This document shows positions 34,350-42,963 of a DNA stretch of 55,955 bases, one piece after another. The stretch is from an uncultured euryarchaeote (GTDB lineage: Archaea; Thermoplasmatota; Poseidoniia; Poseidoniales; Poseidoniaceae), in contig CALBIL010000027.1 of the NCBI GenBank assembly GCA_937892945.1, positions 1 to 55,955 of the forward strand, written 5' to 3'. The position numbers were made by a program, and so were the translations under genes. The notes under the pieces are model-generated. The model ran no database searches and was not told the origin of the DNA. It worked only from the letters and a program-made list of their open reading frames with translations. Each line of letters starts with the position of its first letter. Within the stretch, counting starts at the first letter, position 1.

Positions 34350-34703
34350 TTACCAAGCGCCGTGAACGTAGGGTTTTCCATTGTCCGGGTCTCTTCTGTT
34401 TGCGAGATCCCAAATGCGTTCAAATCGAAAGATTCCACTTGAGCAACCCTGAGTCCACTCAAATCCAAGAGCATAGTTTCCAACAATGCGTACTTTTGGT
34501 TTCTCTTTTGGTAATGCTTCGACTTGCCTTCGGAGATTTTTACTGGCTTCATCCTCATTACGTAAAGGAGAACATTTGGCGCAAGGGCACGAGTGACGTA
34601 AGTCATCATAGGTCACTGAGAATTCTGAACCATCAGCATAGGTGAGGAGAACATCGGTCTCTCTTCGTTCGAAACGAGACATTGTTGGCATTTCGTCGGT
34701 CAT
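34350..34703 (-). CDS. DUF971 (GBBH-like N-terminal) zinc-binding protein
   Basis: The 117-residue protein matches the DUF971 domain found at the N-terminus of gamma-butyrobetaine hydroxylase. The cysteine cluster SCPCAKCSP supplies three ligands. The usual fourth ligand, a His in DGHxSG, appears here as Cys in QGCSSGIF. It starts 10 bp after the Mrp gene on the same strand; DUF971 is often fused to or next to Mrp/ApbC iron-sulfur ATPases, so the two likely act together. I start at MTDEMPTMSRF because the longer frame overlaps Mrp. Confidence 0.85.
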   Translation of the reverse strand: MTDEMPTMSRFERRETDVLLTYADGSEFSVTYDDLRHSCPCAKCSPLRNEDEASKNLRRQVEALPKEKPKVRIVGNYALGFEWTQGCSSGIFRFERIWDLANRRDPDNGKPYVHGAW

Positions 34704-34713
34704 GATATCACCA

Positions 34714-35721
34714 TCAAATGATTTCAAGCCCTGCTCCAGGGTCATCCACAATCTGCTCTTGTAATGCAGCAACGATTGCAGCAAATGCAACAGCGGAAGG
34801 GCCTTCTGGTTCACTTACAATTCGGTGAACTCCATCATCTCCACCCCGAACGAATCCAGGATCAAACGGTAGAGAACCGAGGAATGGAACGCCAAATTCC
34901 TCAGCGGTTAATTTCCCTCCACCTTTCTTGAAAATATCTAGAGTAACACTGAATTCCCCAGCATCATTTGCTGTTGCTTTCAAAGTCTTTCCAGCAGGAG
35001 CAGCAATTTCGATATCTGAGCCCGGAGGCGCCTTGCCTGAGATTGTATAGCCACTCATGTTCTCAACCACTCCGAGGACAGGGAGTTTCAATGATTCTGA
35101 GAAAGTAATCGACTTTCTGCTGTCAAGGAGGGCCACTTCTTGTGGTGTAGTTACGATGACCATTCCATCAATATCTGGGAGCGATTGTGCTACAGTGAGT
35201 GGTTCATCCGATGTGCCTGGTGGGAAATCGATTATGAGATAATCGAGATTTCCCCATTCGACATCACCGATAAATTGCTGGATTGCTCCGAGCTTGATCG
35301 GTCCACGCCATACCACTGGTGTATCTTCACTGTCGAGTAAAAAGGCCATTGAAATGACTTTGACTCCAAGATGCCCTTTCGCAGGATGAATACGCCCGGA
35401 TTCAACATGCAATCGTTGTCCATCAAGTCCCATCATTTTGGGAACGTTTGGTCCTGTGATGTCGATGTCGAGGATACCGACTGAGAGGCCTTGTTGTGCC
35501 AGTGAAAGTGCGAGTCCTGTGGAGACCGTAGATTTACCAACACCACCTTTTCCAGATAAGACCATGACCTTATGCTTGATTTTTTTACCAATTTCTTCCA
35601 TTGACATCTTACGCTTCATTTGAGCATAAGCCTGTTCCATTTTCTTCTGTTCTTGAGGAGATGCTTCTGCGGGCGTATCATCCGCATTGGGGTCGTGGGT
35701 TGTGACCGGTGAATCCGACAT
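34714..35721 (-). CDS. Mrp/ApbC-family P-loop ATPase without cluster cysteines
   Basis: Mrp proteins carry or transfer iron-sulfur clusters. This 335-residue protein has the deviant Walker A GKGGVGKST (57-65), DIDITGPNVPKMMG, IIDFPPGTSDEPLT and VVENMSGY, all typical. The CxxC that normally follows ENMSG is missing, and in fact the whole protein contains no cysteine. In its place is a roughly 30-residue beta-rich insert (about 230-260) with PPGSDIEIAAPAGK and DAGEFSVTLDIF. It cannot bind a cluster in the usual way. The neighbouring DUF971 protein carries a cysteine cluster and may supply it in trans. Confidence 0.9.
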   Translation of the reverse strand: MSDSPVTTHDPNADDTPAEASPQEQKKMEQAYAQMKRKMSMEEIGKKIKHKVMVLSGKGGVGKSTVSTGLALSLAQQGLSVGILDIDITGPNVPKMMGLDGQRLHVESGRIHPAKGHLGVKVISMAFLLDSEDTPVVWRGPIKLGAIQQFIGDVEWGNLDYLIIDFPPGTSDEPLTVAQSLPDIDGMVIVTTPQEVALLDSRKSITFSESLKLPVLGVVENMSGYTISGKAPPGSDIEIAAPAGKTLKATANDAGEFSVTLDIFKKGGGKLTAEEFGVPFLGSLPFDPGFVRGGDDGVHRIVSEPEGPSAVAFAAIVAALQEQIVDDPGAGLEII

Positions 35722-35758
35722 GAACCGAGCACCGCGCTGCCGTACTTCAACCCATCTT

Positions 35759-36199
35759 TTATGGCCGCTTTTGAATCAGCACCCTGCGATGACTTGAATG
35801 GAGAATGGCAGTGATGAGGAGGAATGCCAAAGTGAGAATTATATCGAAGGACTGGTCTGCATACGCCCATGCTAAACCAATTGACAACACCAATCCAATT
35901 GAATGCCCGACAGCATTGGCCTGTATTTTTTGTTCGAGGCTCTGTACTCTTCCCAACACGATGATGCTTGGGCCAACGGTAAATGTCATCAAAGTAATCA
36001 ATGCGGCAATGAATCTGAATACCATTTCCCACCCTTGAACAGCGACGATAATATGAGCAAAAAACAGTGCGGCATAGAGCGTTGCTGCAATGCAAATGCC
36101 GCGAAATAAATTCGAAGCACTTCGGAACATAATGATTCGAATTGTTCTTCCTTTGAGAAGCCTTCTCTTTTGAGAATCAATAAATACAGTCGACATCAT
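35759..36199 (-). CDS. uncharacterised four-helix membrane protein
   Basis: The 146-residue product has a basic N-terminus and four hydrophobic segments (about 33-52, 60-82, 100-113, 118-133). I recognise no family. Its start is only 8 bp from the divergent arsenate reductase gene, so the ATG at 36130 (MFRSASNLF), which leaves room for promoters, is a fair alternative start. It lies just upstream of mrp on the same strand. Confidence 0.6.
   Translation of the reverse strand: MMSTVFIDSQKRRLLKGRTIRIIMFRSASNLFRGICIAATLYAALFFAHIIVAVQGWEMVFRFIAALITLMTFTVGPSIIVLGRVQSLEQKIQANAVGHSIGLVLSIGLAWAYADQSFDIILTLAFLLITAILHSSHRRVLIQKRP
36179..36186 (+). promoter_or_regulatory. candidate TATA box for the arsenate reductase gene
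   Basis: AATAAATA is centred about 25 bp before the ATG at 36208, the spacing expected for a leaderless archaeal transcript. It lies inside the first codons of the divergent membrane-protein frame, which is one reason to doubt that gene's longest start. Confidence 0.4.
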
Positions 36200-36207
36200 G
36201 GAGAACT

Positions 36208-36567
36208 ATGCGTCTCTTATTTGTCTGTGTTGGGAATTCTTGCCGATCTCAAATGGCGGAGGGAATTGCTCGTTCAATGGGCCATTTTGCTGATTCTGCA
36301 GGGACTCACCCAGCAGGAAGTATCGCCAGTAATGCAGTAGTAGTACTCAAGAATCGTGGGATTTCAACTGATGGAATGGTTCCAAAGAATGTCGTTCATT
36401 TCTCGGCCGATGACTACGATATGGTCATCTCGATGGGGTGTGGGGTACACTGTCCGTTGATACCACTTGACCAAGATTGGGAATTAGAAGACCCGGTGGG
36501 CCAAGCCCTTTCCGTTTACGAATCAACCGCCGACGAAATCGAGCGAAGACTCAAGGAATTGTCTTGA
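36208..36567 (+). CDS. arsC: thioredoxin-type arsenate reductase (LMW phosphatase fold)
   Basis: The 119-residue protein has the phosphatase loop CVGNSCR (CX5R, Cys7), followed by two later cysteines in SMGCGVHCP (Cys78, Cys82), and the general-acid segment DWELEDPVG. The three cysteines and the DPVG motif fit thioredoxin-linked arsenate reductase better than a tyrosine phosphatase. It would reduce arsenate to arsenite for export. No arsenite pump or ArsR is visible. It converges with alba 3 bp apart. Confidence 0.88.
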   Translation: MRLLFVCVGNSCRSQMAEGIARSMGHFADSAGTHPAGSIASNAVVVLKNRGISTDGMVPKNVVHFSADDYDMVISMGCGVHCPLIPLDQDWELEDPVGQALSVYESTADEIERRLKELS

Positions 36568-36570
36568 AAA

Positions 36571-36897
36571 TCATTCTTCTTCTTCCTTTGCAGGAACATC
36601 TCCAATGCCATCGAGTTCGATTGTTAGAACGCTGACCGTTCGTTCTCTTTTGTCATCTTGAGTGAGCGTTTCCGAAGTGCAATGTATATTTCCAATAACG
36701 ACTTCAGACGGTAGACCTTGAGCAATGATTCCGTTTCTTCTACGGCAGATTTCTGCTACATCGACCGCTCGACCGATTGTTGCTCCTCGAGCGACAAGCT
36801 GAACTTGTCGGTTTCCTTCATCCATGGTCATAACGACCGCTCGGACATATGCATGCAGTGGTTTTTTACCAATAAAAATCGAACGTCTTTCACTCAT
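36571..36897 (-). CDS. albA: DNA/RNA-binding protein Alba
   Basis: Alba is an archaeal chromatin protein that binds DNA and RNA as a dimer. The 108-residue product carries IFIGKKPLHAYVRAVVMTM with the conserved lysine pair region, LVARGATIGRAVDVAEICRRR, and a beta-rich end followed by an acidic KEEEE tail. The usual KKP form around the DNA-contact lysine is present. Its presence is one of the clearest archaeal markers in the window. Confidence 0.92.
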   Translation of the reverse strand: MSERRSIFIGKKPLHAYVRAVVMTMDEGNRQVQLVARGATIGRAVDVAEICRRRNGIIAQGLPSEVVIGNIHCTSETLTQDDKRERTVSVLTIELDGIGDVPAKEEEE

Positions 36898-37010
36898 AGT
36901 ATCCTCTCTACTCTGAACTATTCAAGGTCTCTCCGATAAGAGTTCGCTTGTCAGGTCACCAAAGTGAATCACTCGAAGAGTCTTCTGAACGGGGTGCTAA
37001 GTGGCAGAAG

Positions 37011-37082
37011 TACGGACGCCGGGATTTGAACCCGGGTTCAAGCGTTGGCAACGCTCGGTGATAACCACTACACTACGTCCGT
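37011..37082 (-). tRNA. tRNA-Gly (anticodon GCC)
   Basis: The minus strand folds as a standard cloverleaf. The acceptor pairs ACGGACG with CGTCCGT, followed by discriminator A. The D arm contains AGTGGTTA, the anticodon stem GAGCG/CGCTT encloses loop TTGCCAA, and the T stem CCGGG/CCCGG encloses TTCAAAT. No intron and no encoded CCA. It lies 55 bp downstream of the stop of the 1032-residue surface-protein gene on the same strand but has its own TATA element. Confidence 0.93.
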
Positions 37083-37107
37083 AGATGTATTCACCCGTAA
37101 GAACAGG

Positions 37108-37115
37108 AGTATAAA
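37108..37115 (-). promoter_or_regulatory. TATA box of tRNA-Gly(GCC)
   Basis: The minus strand reads TTTATACT, with ACAACCG upstream resembling a BRE, centred about 30 bp before the tRNA 5' end. Sequence and spacing fit an archaeal promoter well. Confidence 0.55.
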
Positions 37116-37137
37116 CGGTTGTCGGCTCGCCTTAGTG

Positions 37138-40100
37138 CTAATTAAATCCGAAACGGTCTTGACCTTCTTCGTTTTCAGGTCTGTTCCGAATTGAAATGGT
37201 GACTACGACTGCGACTCCAATTCCAAAGACAACCAGAACGCCCAGTAGTACTCCAGTTGATAAGAATGAACCACTCACTCCAGGCAGGACAGATTGTTCT
37301 TCAACTAATTGAACGGCTATCGAGGTTGTAGGGCTCACTTTCCCGTACACATCTGATGCTTGAATCAAGACTTCATGTGTGCCAATTGGAATGCTGTTCC
37401 GAACTTGCAATTCAACAGAATAGATGCCATCGTTTGCTACCGCATCACCGTTACTTCCGTCATCATACATGCTTTGCCAAGTTGCTTGAGATGTAAACGG
37501 CGTGAACACTCCAAGATTTGCTTGTGCGACAAGAATACCATCGTAATCGCTGATTGCTACTTCGAGAACAACCGTTGAACTCGACTCACTTTTCTCTACA
37601 GTTTGGACACCTGGATTGATGATGAGAGGCGCGGTATTGAGGATCGTAATGCTCATTTCTTTCATAATTTCATCTGAGATATGATGTGGGCCATAAATGG
37701 CTTGAAGTGAAGAATTCATTCCATCTGCATGCCAAAGGGTAGTAAATTCACTTTTACCAAGACCATCGGTCAGGATAAGCGGCAAAGTTTGTTCTCCCGG
37801 TGTCATCGAATCAGGCACCGTAAAATTACCAACCCATACACCGTTCGATTGCATCAATGGCACGAGTCCACCTCTCGATTCTCTCAAATCAATCATAACA
37901 CTCTCAACGCCATGACCATCATAGGCTTGAGCATTTATGATCATTACAACGCCACGTGGGCCGGTATCTGGTAGTACCTCAAAGGCATACAATCGTGGGC
38001 CTTGATTGATGATTTCAATGTCTCCAGTACCCGTTGTGACCAGTCCCCATGTATCGGTTGCTGTCACATTGAGTGAAATATCACCAACTTCAAGGCCGGG
38101 GACTAGAATCTTTGTCGTAAAGTGGTTGTCTCCAATGGTTGTATCGCCATTGATTCCACGATCGTTCAGACTCATCATTCCGCCTCCAAGCGGCGAGAGA
38201 TCGACAGTTACTGTGTCTACATTCAACTCGTTGTCGCTGATGTGGGCTACAAGAGTGCCAACACTTCCACCTTCTCCATAGATGAGCCCCTCTTCGAGGT
38301 AGAGTTCGACAAGGAGAGGTGCGGTGTTGTTTTCAGCTGTAATAATAGAAGGAGAGAGGATGCGTTCAACCATTTGACTTTCGGTGAAATTGGCAGTTTC
38401 GTTTTCATCCCCATATGGGATTTCTAACACTCTGTTCACACTTGAAAGAAGACCCATGAGCGGACCTTGGTCGATGATAGAGCCAGTCGCATCACCGTTT
38501 TCACCGTACGAACCAGTCCAGTTGACAACATGTAAGTTGAAACCATCTCGAGGGTCATTTCCGGTCGACTCTGCTGTGATGACCAGTGAAAGACCTTCTT
38601 GGTCTGCCAGTCGAATCGAATCGCCAGGTAAAAGAGGAATTGGCATCAAACCCGTTTCTCTTGAAATCGTGATCTCTCCTAAGATGTCTTCCGATTCTGG
38701 TTGTGTGGCATTCACTTCTACAGGGCTATTTTCAGGGCGCTCATCACCACTTGAAGGGTCAGCACCAGTTTCTTCCCATATCATTCGCACGGTTCGATTT
38801 TCCCATTCAGATTGGACCACTTGGTAATCCCATGATTCGTTATGGTTCGCCCCAATTCCTTGTCCATCGAAGAAGTTTCCTCCATTGATTCCAGTGAGGT
38901 TGAACCACGTTTCTTGATGTATGACGTTGACGAGGAACACAACTTGCGTGGCATTGGCTTGATTTCCAGTCTCTTCAATTCCTCGAACTATTCCAAAGGT
39001 GCCTTGAGCATCACCAGTGATGACGCCATCAAGGTGTAAGTCATCTTTCAGTGTAATTCCATCCTCGGTTAACCAGTGTAAATCATGAATGGTTCCATTG
39101 ATCAGAATACTGGAGTTTTCATCTTCTTCATTGACTCCAAAGGTGCCTTGTCCAATGAATTCTGATTTTTGGTCAGTGCGAACGCCGTCTTCCCAACGGT
39201 CAAGAACAGTCAATCCATCCAGGGAGACATCCATGCGCAACCCTTCCTCGCTGAGTACCATGTCGGCAAGCGCCTCAAATTGAGTATGCTGTAGCCTTCG
39301 GACTCCATTTTCATCCCAAGTTTCCAAGAAAAATACGCTGACTTCACCCGTTACATTGAGGCCTTCATCTCCTTCGTCATTTTCTTCATTGATGAGTAAA
39401 TCTCCGGTTGCTTCGATTCGAAGACGTTCGGATAAGTCTCCATCAATCATCGAACGATTAAACCAACCTTCGGAAACATCGGCAGTTACTTCACTCCGTG
39501 AAACTCCATCGATCGTGACCAGATGGAGGATTCCACTGCCCCGGGCATCAAAAACTTGCGAGGTGAGTACTCCGGATTGGATCGTCTCATTCTTCCAAAT
39601 CGAGTCAAGAGACAAAGTGAGGTTTGTTGAACTGTCCTCGGTATTTTCGAGCGTAGTGAGGTTACCATTTCCAAGTTCCCAAGAATTGAGTACTGTTCCT
39701 TGGCGCATTTGCCAACCTTGCCCGTCGAAATCTAAAGAGAACCCTTGTTCGCCATCTTCCGTCATGTAGGTTTGGTCAAGGTCCCATGTGGTTTTGAGTA
39801 GAACTTCATGATCCGCCATTGGTTGGTTCCAAGTACCAACCGTGAATGAACGAGTGGTTTGGACAGGTTCTGCGAGGGTTGTTCCATCCCAAGCGTTGAT
39901 GGTCACAAGAATCAAGAGTTCATCTCCCCATTGCAGAGTTGTATTTACTTCAGCATGAGCGATACGCTGGGCATCGAGTGAACTCCAAGAAATGAATACA
40001 TCATTAGCCAAAAGGGTACTATTACGTTGATGGGTTACGTCGATATCGACATCATACGACCCATTGTCAGCAAAGGTGATGAGATATGCATGCTGATTGA

Positions 40101-40236
40101 GGCCATTCTCTCCTTCAAGCCAAGCAGCGTTAATTGTTGGTTGAGCAGGTTGTCCATCTGCTGTTGCGATGAAGACCAGTGGCAGAACCATCATCAAGAG
40201 AAGTGCAAATGCAACCACTGGTTTCCGCTTGCTCAT
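37138..40236 (-). CDS. large surface protein with signal peptide and C-terminal membrane anchor
   Basis: The 1032-residue product begins MSKRKPVVAFALLLMMVLPLVF, a clear signal peptide, and ends with a membrane helix (about 990-1015) and a short basic then acidic tail, so most of it is outside the cell. The N-terminal 500 residues are rich in Asn/Thr/Trp beta-strands. The second half contains Ig-like units with the DDGSNGDAVANDGIYS signature at the end of one and a related NDRGINGDTTIGDNHF copy earlier. Many N-x-S/T sequons suggest glycosylation. The frame extends upstream to a GTG at 40314 overlapping the deoxyhypusine synthase stop, but the signal peptide sets the start. Function unknown. 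Confidence 0.78.
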   Translation of the reverse strand: MSKRKPVVAFALLLMMVLPLVFIATADGQPAQPTINAAWLEGENGLNQHAYLITFADNGSYDVDIDVTHQRNSTLLANDVFISWSSLDAQRIAHAEVNTTLQWGDELLILVTINAWDGTTLAEPVQTTRSFTVGTWNQPMADHEVLLKTTWDLDQTYMTEDGEQGFSLDFDGQGWQMRQGTVLNSWELGNGNLTTLENTEDSSTNLTLSLDSIWKNETIQSGVLTSQVFDARGSGILHLVTIDGVSRSEVTADVSEGWFNRSMIDGDLSERLRIEATGDLLINEENDEGDEGLNVTGEVSVFFLETWDENGVRRLQHTQFEALADMVLSEEGLRMDVSLDGLTVLDRWEDGVRTDQKSEFIGQGTFGVNEEDENSSILINGTIHDLHWLTEDGITLKDDLHLDGVITGDAQGTFGIVRGIEETGNQANATQVVFLVNVIHQETWFNLTGINGGNFFDGQGIGANHNESWDYQVVQSEWENRTVRMIWEETGADPSSGDERPENSPVEVNATQPESEDILGEITISRETGLMPIPLLPGDSIRLADQEGLSLVITAESTGNDPRDGFNLHVVNWTGSYGENGDATGSIIDQGPLMGLLSSVNRVLEIPYGDENETANFTESQMVERILSPSIITAENNTAPLLVELYLEEGLIYGEGGSVGTLVAHISDNELNVDTVTVDLSPLGGGMMSLNDRGINGDTTIGDNHFTTKILVPGLEVGDISLNVTATDTWGLVTTGTGDIEIINQGPRLYAFEVLPDTGPRGVVMIINAQAYDGHGVESVMIDLRESRGGLVPLMQSNGVWVGNFTVPDSMTPGEQTLPLILTDGLGKSEFTTLWHADGMNSSLQAIYGPHHISDEIMKEMSITILNTAPLIINPGVQTVEKSESSSTVVLEVAISDYDGILVAQANLGVFTPFTSQATWQSMYDDGSNGDAVANDGIYSVELQVRNSIPIGTHEVLIQASDVYGKVSPTTSIAVQLVEEQSVLPGVSGSFLSTGVLLGVLVVFGIGVAVVVTISIRNRPENEEGQDRFGFN

Positions 40237-40310
40237 AGAAAGAGGTAGGGTCCGCTCCTCTTCAATACTTGGGGTATGATGTGTATTCGAAAAGATTTGG
40301 AGAGCTCTTT

Positions 40311-41267
40311 TCACAGGTCCAACACATATCCGAAAAGGAGAGGTGCTACGATGGTTGCATCACTTTCAATGACAAACTTAGGCGTTTCAACTGCGAGTTT
40401 CCCCCAAGTGATTTTCTCGTTTGGAGGTGCTCCTGAATACCCTCCATAGGAGGGTGATGATTCACTGATTTGGCAATACCATGACCAGAGGGGGACCTTT
40501 CTTTCCAGATCTTGATGTAAGAGAGGCACGACACATATTGGGAAATCTCCAGCAATACCTCCTCCGATTTGTAAAAAGGCCAAAGAATCGGTTCTTGATT
40601 CGTACCATTGCGCCAATTGTATCATGTATTCAATTCCATTTTTGAGTGTGGTTGAGCGGATTTTACCTTCAATACAACGGGCAGCAAAAATATTGCCAAG
40701 GGTCGAATCTTCCCATCCGGGGACATATAATGGTAGATTTGTTTGAGCCGCAGCAAGTAACCAAGAGTCGTCAGGATTTGCTTCATAGGTCGGCTCCAAT
40801 ACCCCACTCATCAATAATTGATAGAAAAATTCGTGAGGGAGTTTCGAGATGTTCGATGCATCAGCCTCTTTCCAACACGAGACGATGTGATGTTCGATCT
40901 TGCGGAATGCTTCTTCCTCTGGAATACAAATATCAGTCACTCGGTTGAGGTTTTGGCGGAGTAGTTCAGCATCATCCTCGGCAGATAGATTCCGCCAGTT
41001 CTCCACTGAAACATAAGAATCATGTGCCACTAAATTGAACAGGTCTTCTTCTAAATTCGCACCCGTACATGAGATTCCCGCAATGTGACCAGCTCGAATC
41101 ATTGGTGCCAAACTTCGTCCGAGTTCCGCTGTACTCATGGCTCCAGCAAGTGTGAGGAATATTTTCCCTCCATTTGCTAAAAATTGAGTCAATGAATGTG
41201 CAGCTCTTGCAAGTTCACCGGCATTGAAATGCCGATAATGTTGGTCTACAAATTGCCGCACTGACAT
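40311..41267 (-). CDS. deoxyhypusine synthase family protein
   Basis: Deoxyhypusine synthase uses spermidine to modify a lysine of translation factor IF5A. The 318-residue protein shows LTLAGAMSTAELGR near the start, SCTGANLEEDLFNL, YVPGWEDSTLGNIF, GGGIAGDFPICVVPLLHQDL and ITWGKL with the active-site lysine. It is closer in look to the bacterial-type DHS-like branch, which in some organisms makes homospermidine, so both roles are open. The start is ATG 41267, preceded by GAGGGG; ATG 41282, overlapping speD, is possible. Neighbours speD and the ureohydrolase make a polyamine-hypusine operon. Confidence 0.85.
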   Translation of the reverse strand: MSVRQFVDQHYRHFNAGELARAAHSLTQFLANGGKIFLTLAGAMSTAELGRSLAPMIRAGHIAGISCTGANLEEDLFNLVAHDSYVSVENWRNLSAEDDAELLRQNLNRVTDICIPEEEAFRKIEHHIVSCWKEADASNISKLPHEFFYQLLMSGVLEPTYEANPDDSWLLAAAQTNLPLYVPGWEDSTLGNIFAARCIEGKIRSTTLKNGIEYMIQLAQWYESRTDSLAFLQIGGGIAGDFPICVVPLLHQDLERKVPLWSWYCQISESSPSYGGYSGAPPNEKITWGKLAVETPKFVIESDATIVAPLLFGYVLDL

Positions 41268-41268
41268 T

Positions 41269-41667
41269 TCATTTCCCCTCATGTAAGAAGCGAGGAAGGT
41301 GGTGTCTTCGCTTGAGCGACAATGAGGGTATGTGCTCCATCAATTGTTGATGGATATCATCCGCTAAGGCGTTCGGGTCAGAATCTCCACAGGTGAAACA
41401 ATCCACGGCAAGCCATCCTTTTTCAGAATAGCAATGTGCGGAAACGTGACTTTCGTCAAGTAAGACGACTGCTGCAAAACCCACTGGAGAGTGTGACCCA
41501 TCAAATTGTTCGACATGCGAATGAACATTTCGTGCATTGCTGCGTTCTACTGCCTTTTCAAGAATTTCAAGTATCCACTCTCCATCCTTTTCTTTCGGCG
41601 ATACATAGGCTGTGTAATCGAGGAATACATGGGCTCCATGGGCTTGTAAATTTGTCATGACATTCAC
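41269..41667 (-). CDS. speD: S-adenosylmethionine decarboxylase proenzyme SpeD
   Basis: SpeD provides the aminopropyl donor for spermidine, or in archaea a relative decarboxylates arginine. The 132-residue protein has the self-cleavage site in LDESHVSAHCYSEKG, where Ser would become the pyruvoyl group, and VDCFTCGD after it with the catalytic cysteine. The C-terminal RRHHLPRF is basic. It overlaps or abuts the deoxyhypusine synthase start and follows the ureohydrolase by about 50 bp, so all three are probably co-transcribed. Confidence 0.9.
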   Translation of the reverse strand: MNVMTNLQAHGAHVFLDYTAYVSPKEKDGEWILEILEKAVERSNARNVHSHVEQFDGSHSPVGFAAVVLLDESHVSAHCYSEKGWLAVDCFTCGDSDPNALADDIHQQLMEHIPSLSLKRRHHLPRFLHEGK

Positions 41668-41719
41668 CTGTGTAATTTGTTCCGGCTTCTAAATGGTCTA
41701 TTTCAAGTTTCTTCTTTCC

Positions 41720-42829
41720 TCACTTCAAAATTTGCTGGAAAAAAGTCGATTGATTTGCTTCCCGGTTTCGGCCGAGTACTTGCCCTTGTGGGCTCCAGCG
41801 TCCTTCCTTTCGTGCCTTAAGATGCGCTGCAATAGATTTTGTTGCCAGCATTGCAGCCGTGAATTGAGTGAGTGGAGTGTCGTCTTGGGCTACGATTTCG
41901 TTGACATCAGCACTGATTACCGTGGCTTTTGGTGCGGCAAAGACGGCTTCAATTGTTTCAATGACTTGCCAAAAGGACAGGCCGCCAGGTACAGGCGTGC
42001 CCGTGGCGGGGACGAGACTTCCATCGAGGCCATCGATGTCAATGGTCAAGTGAACCGGGCCTGTGAGCGTTTGGAGGGTTTCGAGCCATTGGTCCCAAGT
42101 TTCTTTTCCATGAGAGGGAGATTGCGTATCTCGAGCGAAAAAGGTCGTGATTCGTTCATCGGTTTGAATTAATTCAGCTTCTTGCTTCGAGTAGGCTCGA
42201 ATGCCAACCTGAAGTAAGCGTCCAATTCCTAAATCGAGACTTCGGCCTGCGGCACATGCATGAGAATATGCTTCACCATTGAGTTCTTCACGAAGATCTG
42301 CATGTGCATCAATTTGAACAACCGTGAGGCGATGAAGGTCTCCATCAACAAGTGGGTGATGTTGTGCAGCAAGGACTAATGGTGGTAGAATCCCATGTTC
42401 ACCACCCAGTGCGAGTGGGAAACAATCACCAGAAAACCATGGTTGCAGATAACCATGTATGTTGTCTAATTGTTCTCCGAGATTCTTTCCTTCACCGTCC
42501 CATTCAGGGGCAGTATAGATGTCGGCTCCAGCAGGAAGGTCTTGGCCCAGTGTTTCATCAAACAGTTCTACTTGACCACTTGCAACGATGCAAGCAGCAG
42601 GGCCTTGCGCAGTACCTTGGCCGTAGGATGTCGTGAGTTCATAGGGTAATTGTAACACGACGATGTCTACATTTTCACCCTGCTCAGGTAAACCGAGAAA
42701 ATTACCCTCGACGTAGTCTTCGCTCACAACCTTGCCCTTGCACAGGTGTTCTTGAGGCTGTTGTTTGATGTTGTTTAAGGTGAGTCGCTTGTTGGGCTGT
42801 ATGTCGGGGGGCATCTGCCGCCCCCACAT
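41720..42829 (-). CDS. ureohydrolase, agmatinase-like
   Basis: The 369-residue protein belongs to the arginase/agmatinase family of manganese enzymes. Metal-binding motifs are GGEHG, QIDAHADLR and TIDIDGLDGS, and VISADVNEI is also conserved. Adjacent speD and deoxyhypusine synthase favour agmatinase, giving putrescine for spermidine. The N-terminal 50 residues before the fold are longer than usual and may be partly non-coding; ATG 42814 is an alternative start. Confidence 0.88.
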   Translation of the reverse strand: MWGRQMPPDIQPNKRLTLNNIKQQPQEHLCKGKVVSEDYVEGNFLGLPEQGENVDIVVLQLPYELTTSYGQGTAQGPAACIVASGQVELFDETLGQDLPAGADIYTAPEWDGEGKNLGEQLDNIHGYLQPWFSGDCFPLALGGEHGILPPLVLAAQHHPLVDGDLHRLTVVQIDAHADLREELNGEAYSHACAAGRSLDLGIGRLLQVGIRAYSKQEAELIQTDERITTFFARDTQSPSHGKETWDQWLETLQTLTGPVHLTIDIDGLDGSLVPATGTPVPGGLSFWQVIETIEAVFAAPKATVISADVNEIVAQDDTPLTQFTAAMLATKSIAAHLKARKEGRWSPQGQVLGRNREANQSTFFQQILK

Positions 42830-42911
42830 TTCGAGGCTTGGAGGGACAAAATTGACTGATTATTCATTTTTTCATGAAATATCATCGATGAGTCTATATG
42901 GGTCGGAGGAC

Positions 42912-42919
42912 AATATAAT
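42912..42919 (+). promoter_or_regulatory. candidate TATA box for the DUF6015-like gene
   Basis: AATATAAT lies about 45-52 bp before ATG 42964. A start of transcription about 26 bp downstream leaves a short leader containing GGAGGG, a ribosome binding site at 42950-42955. This is the clearest leadered promoter in the window. Confidence 0.45.
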
Positions 42920-42963
42920 ATGTGTCTGCGAAGTAATTTAACGGCGAGCGGAGGGAATAAAAA

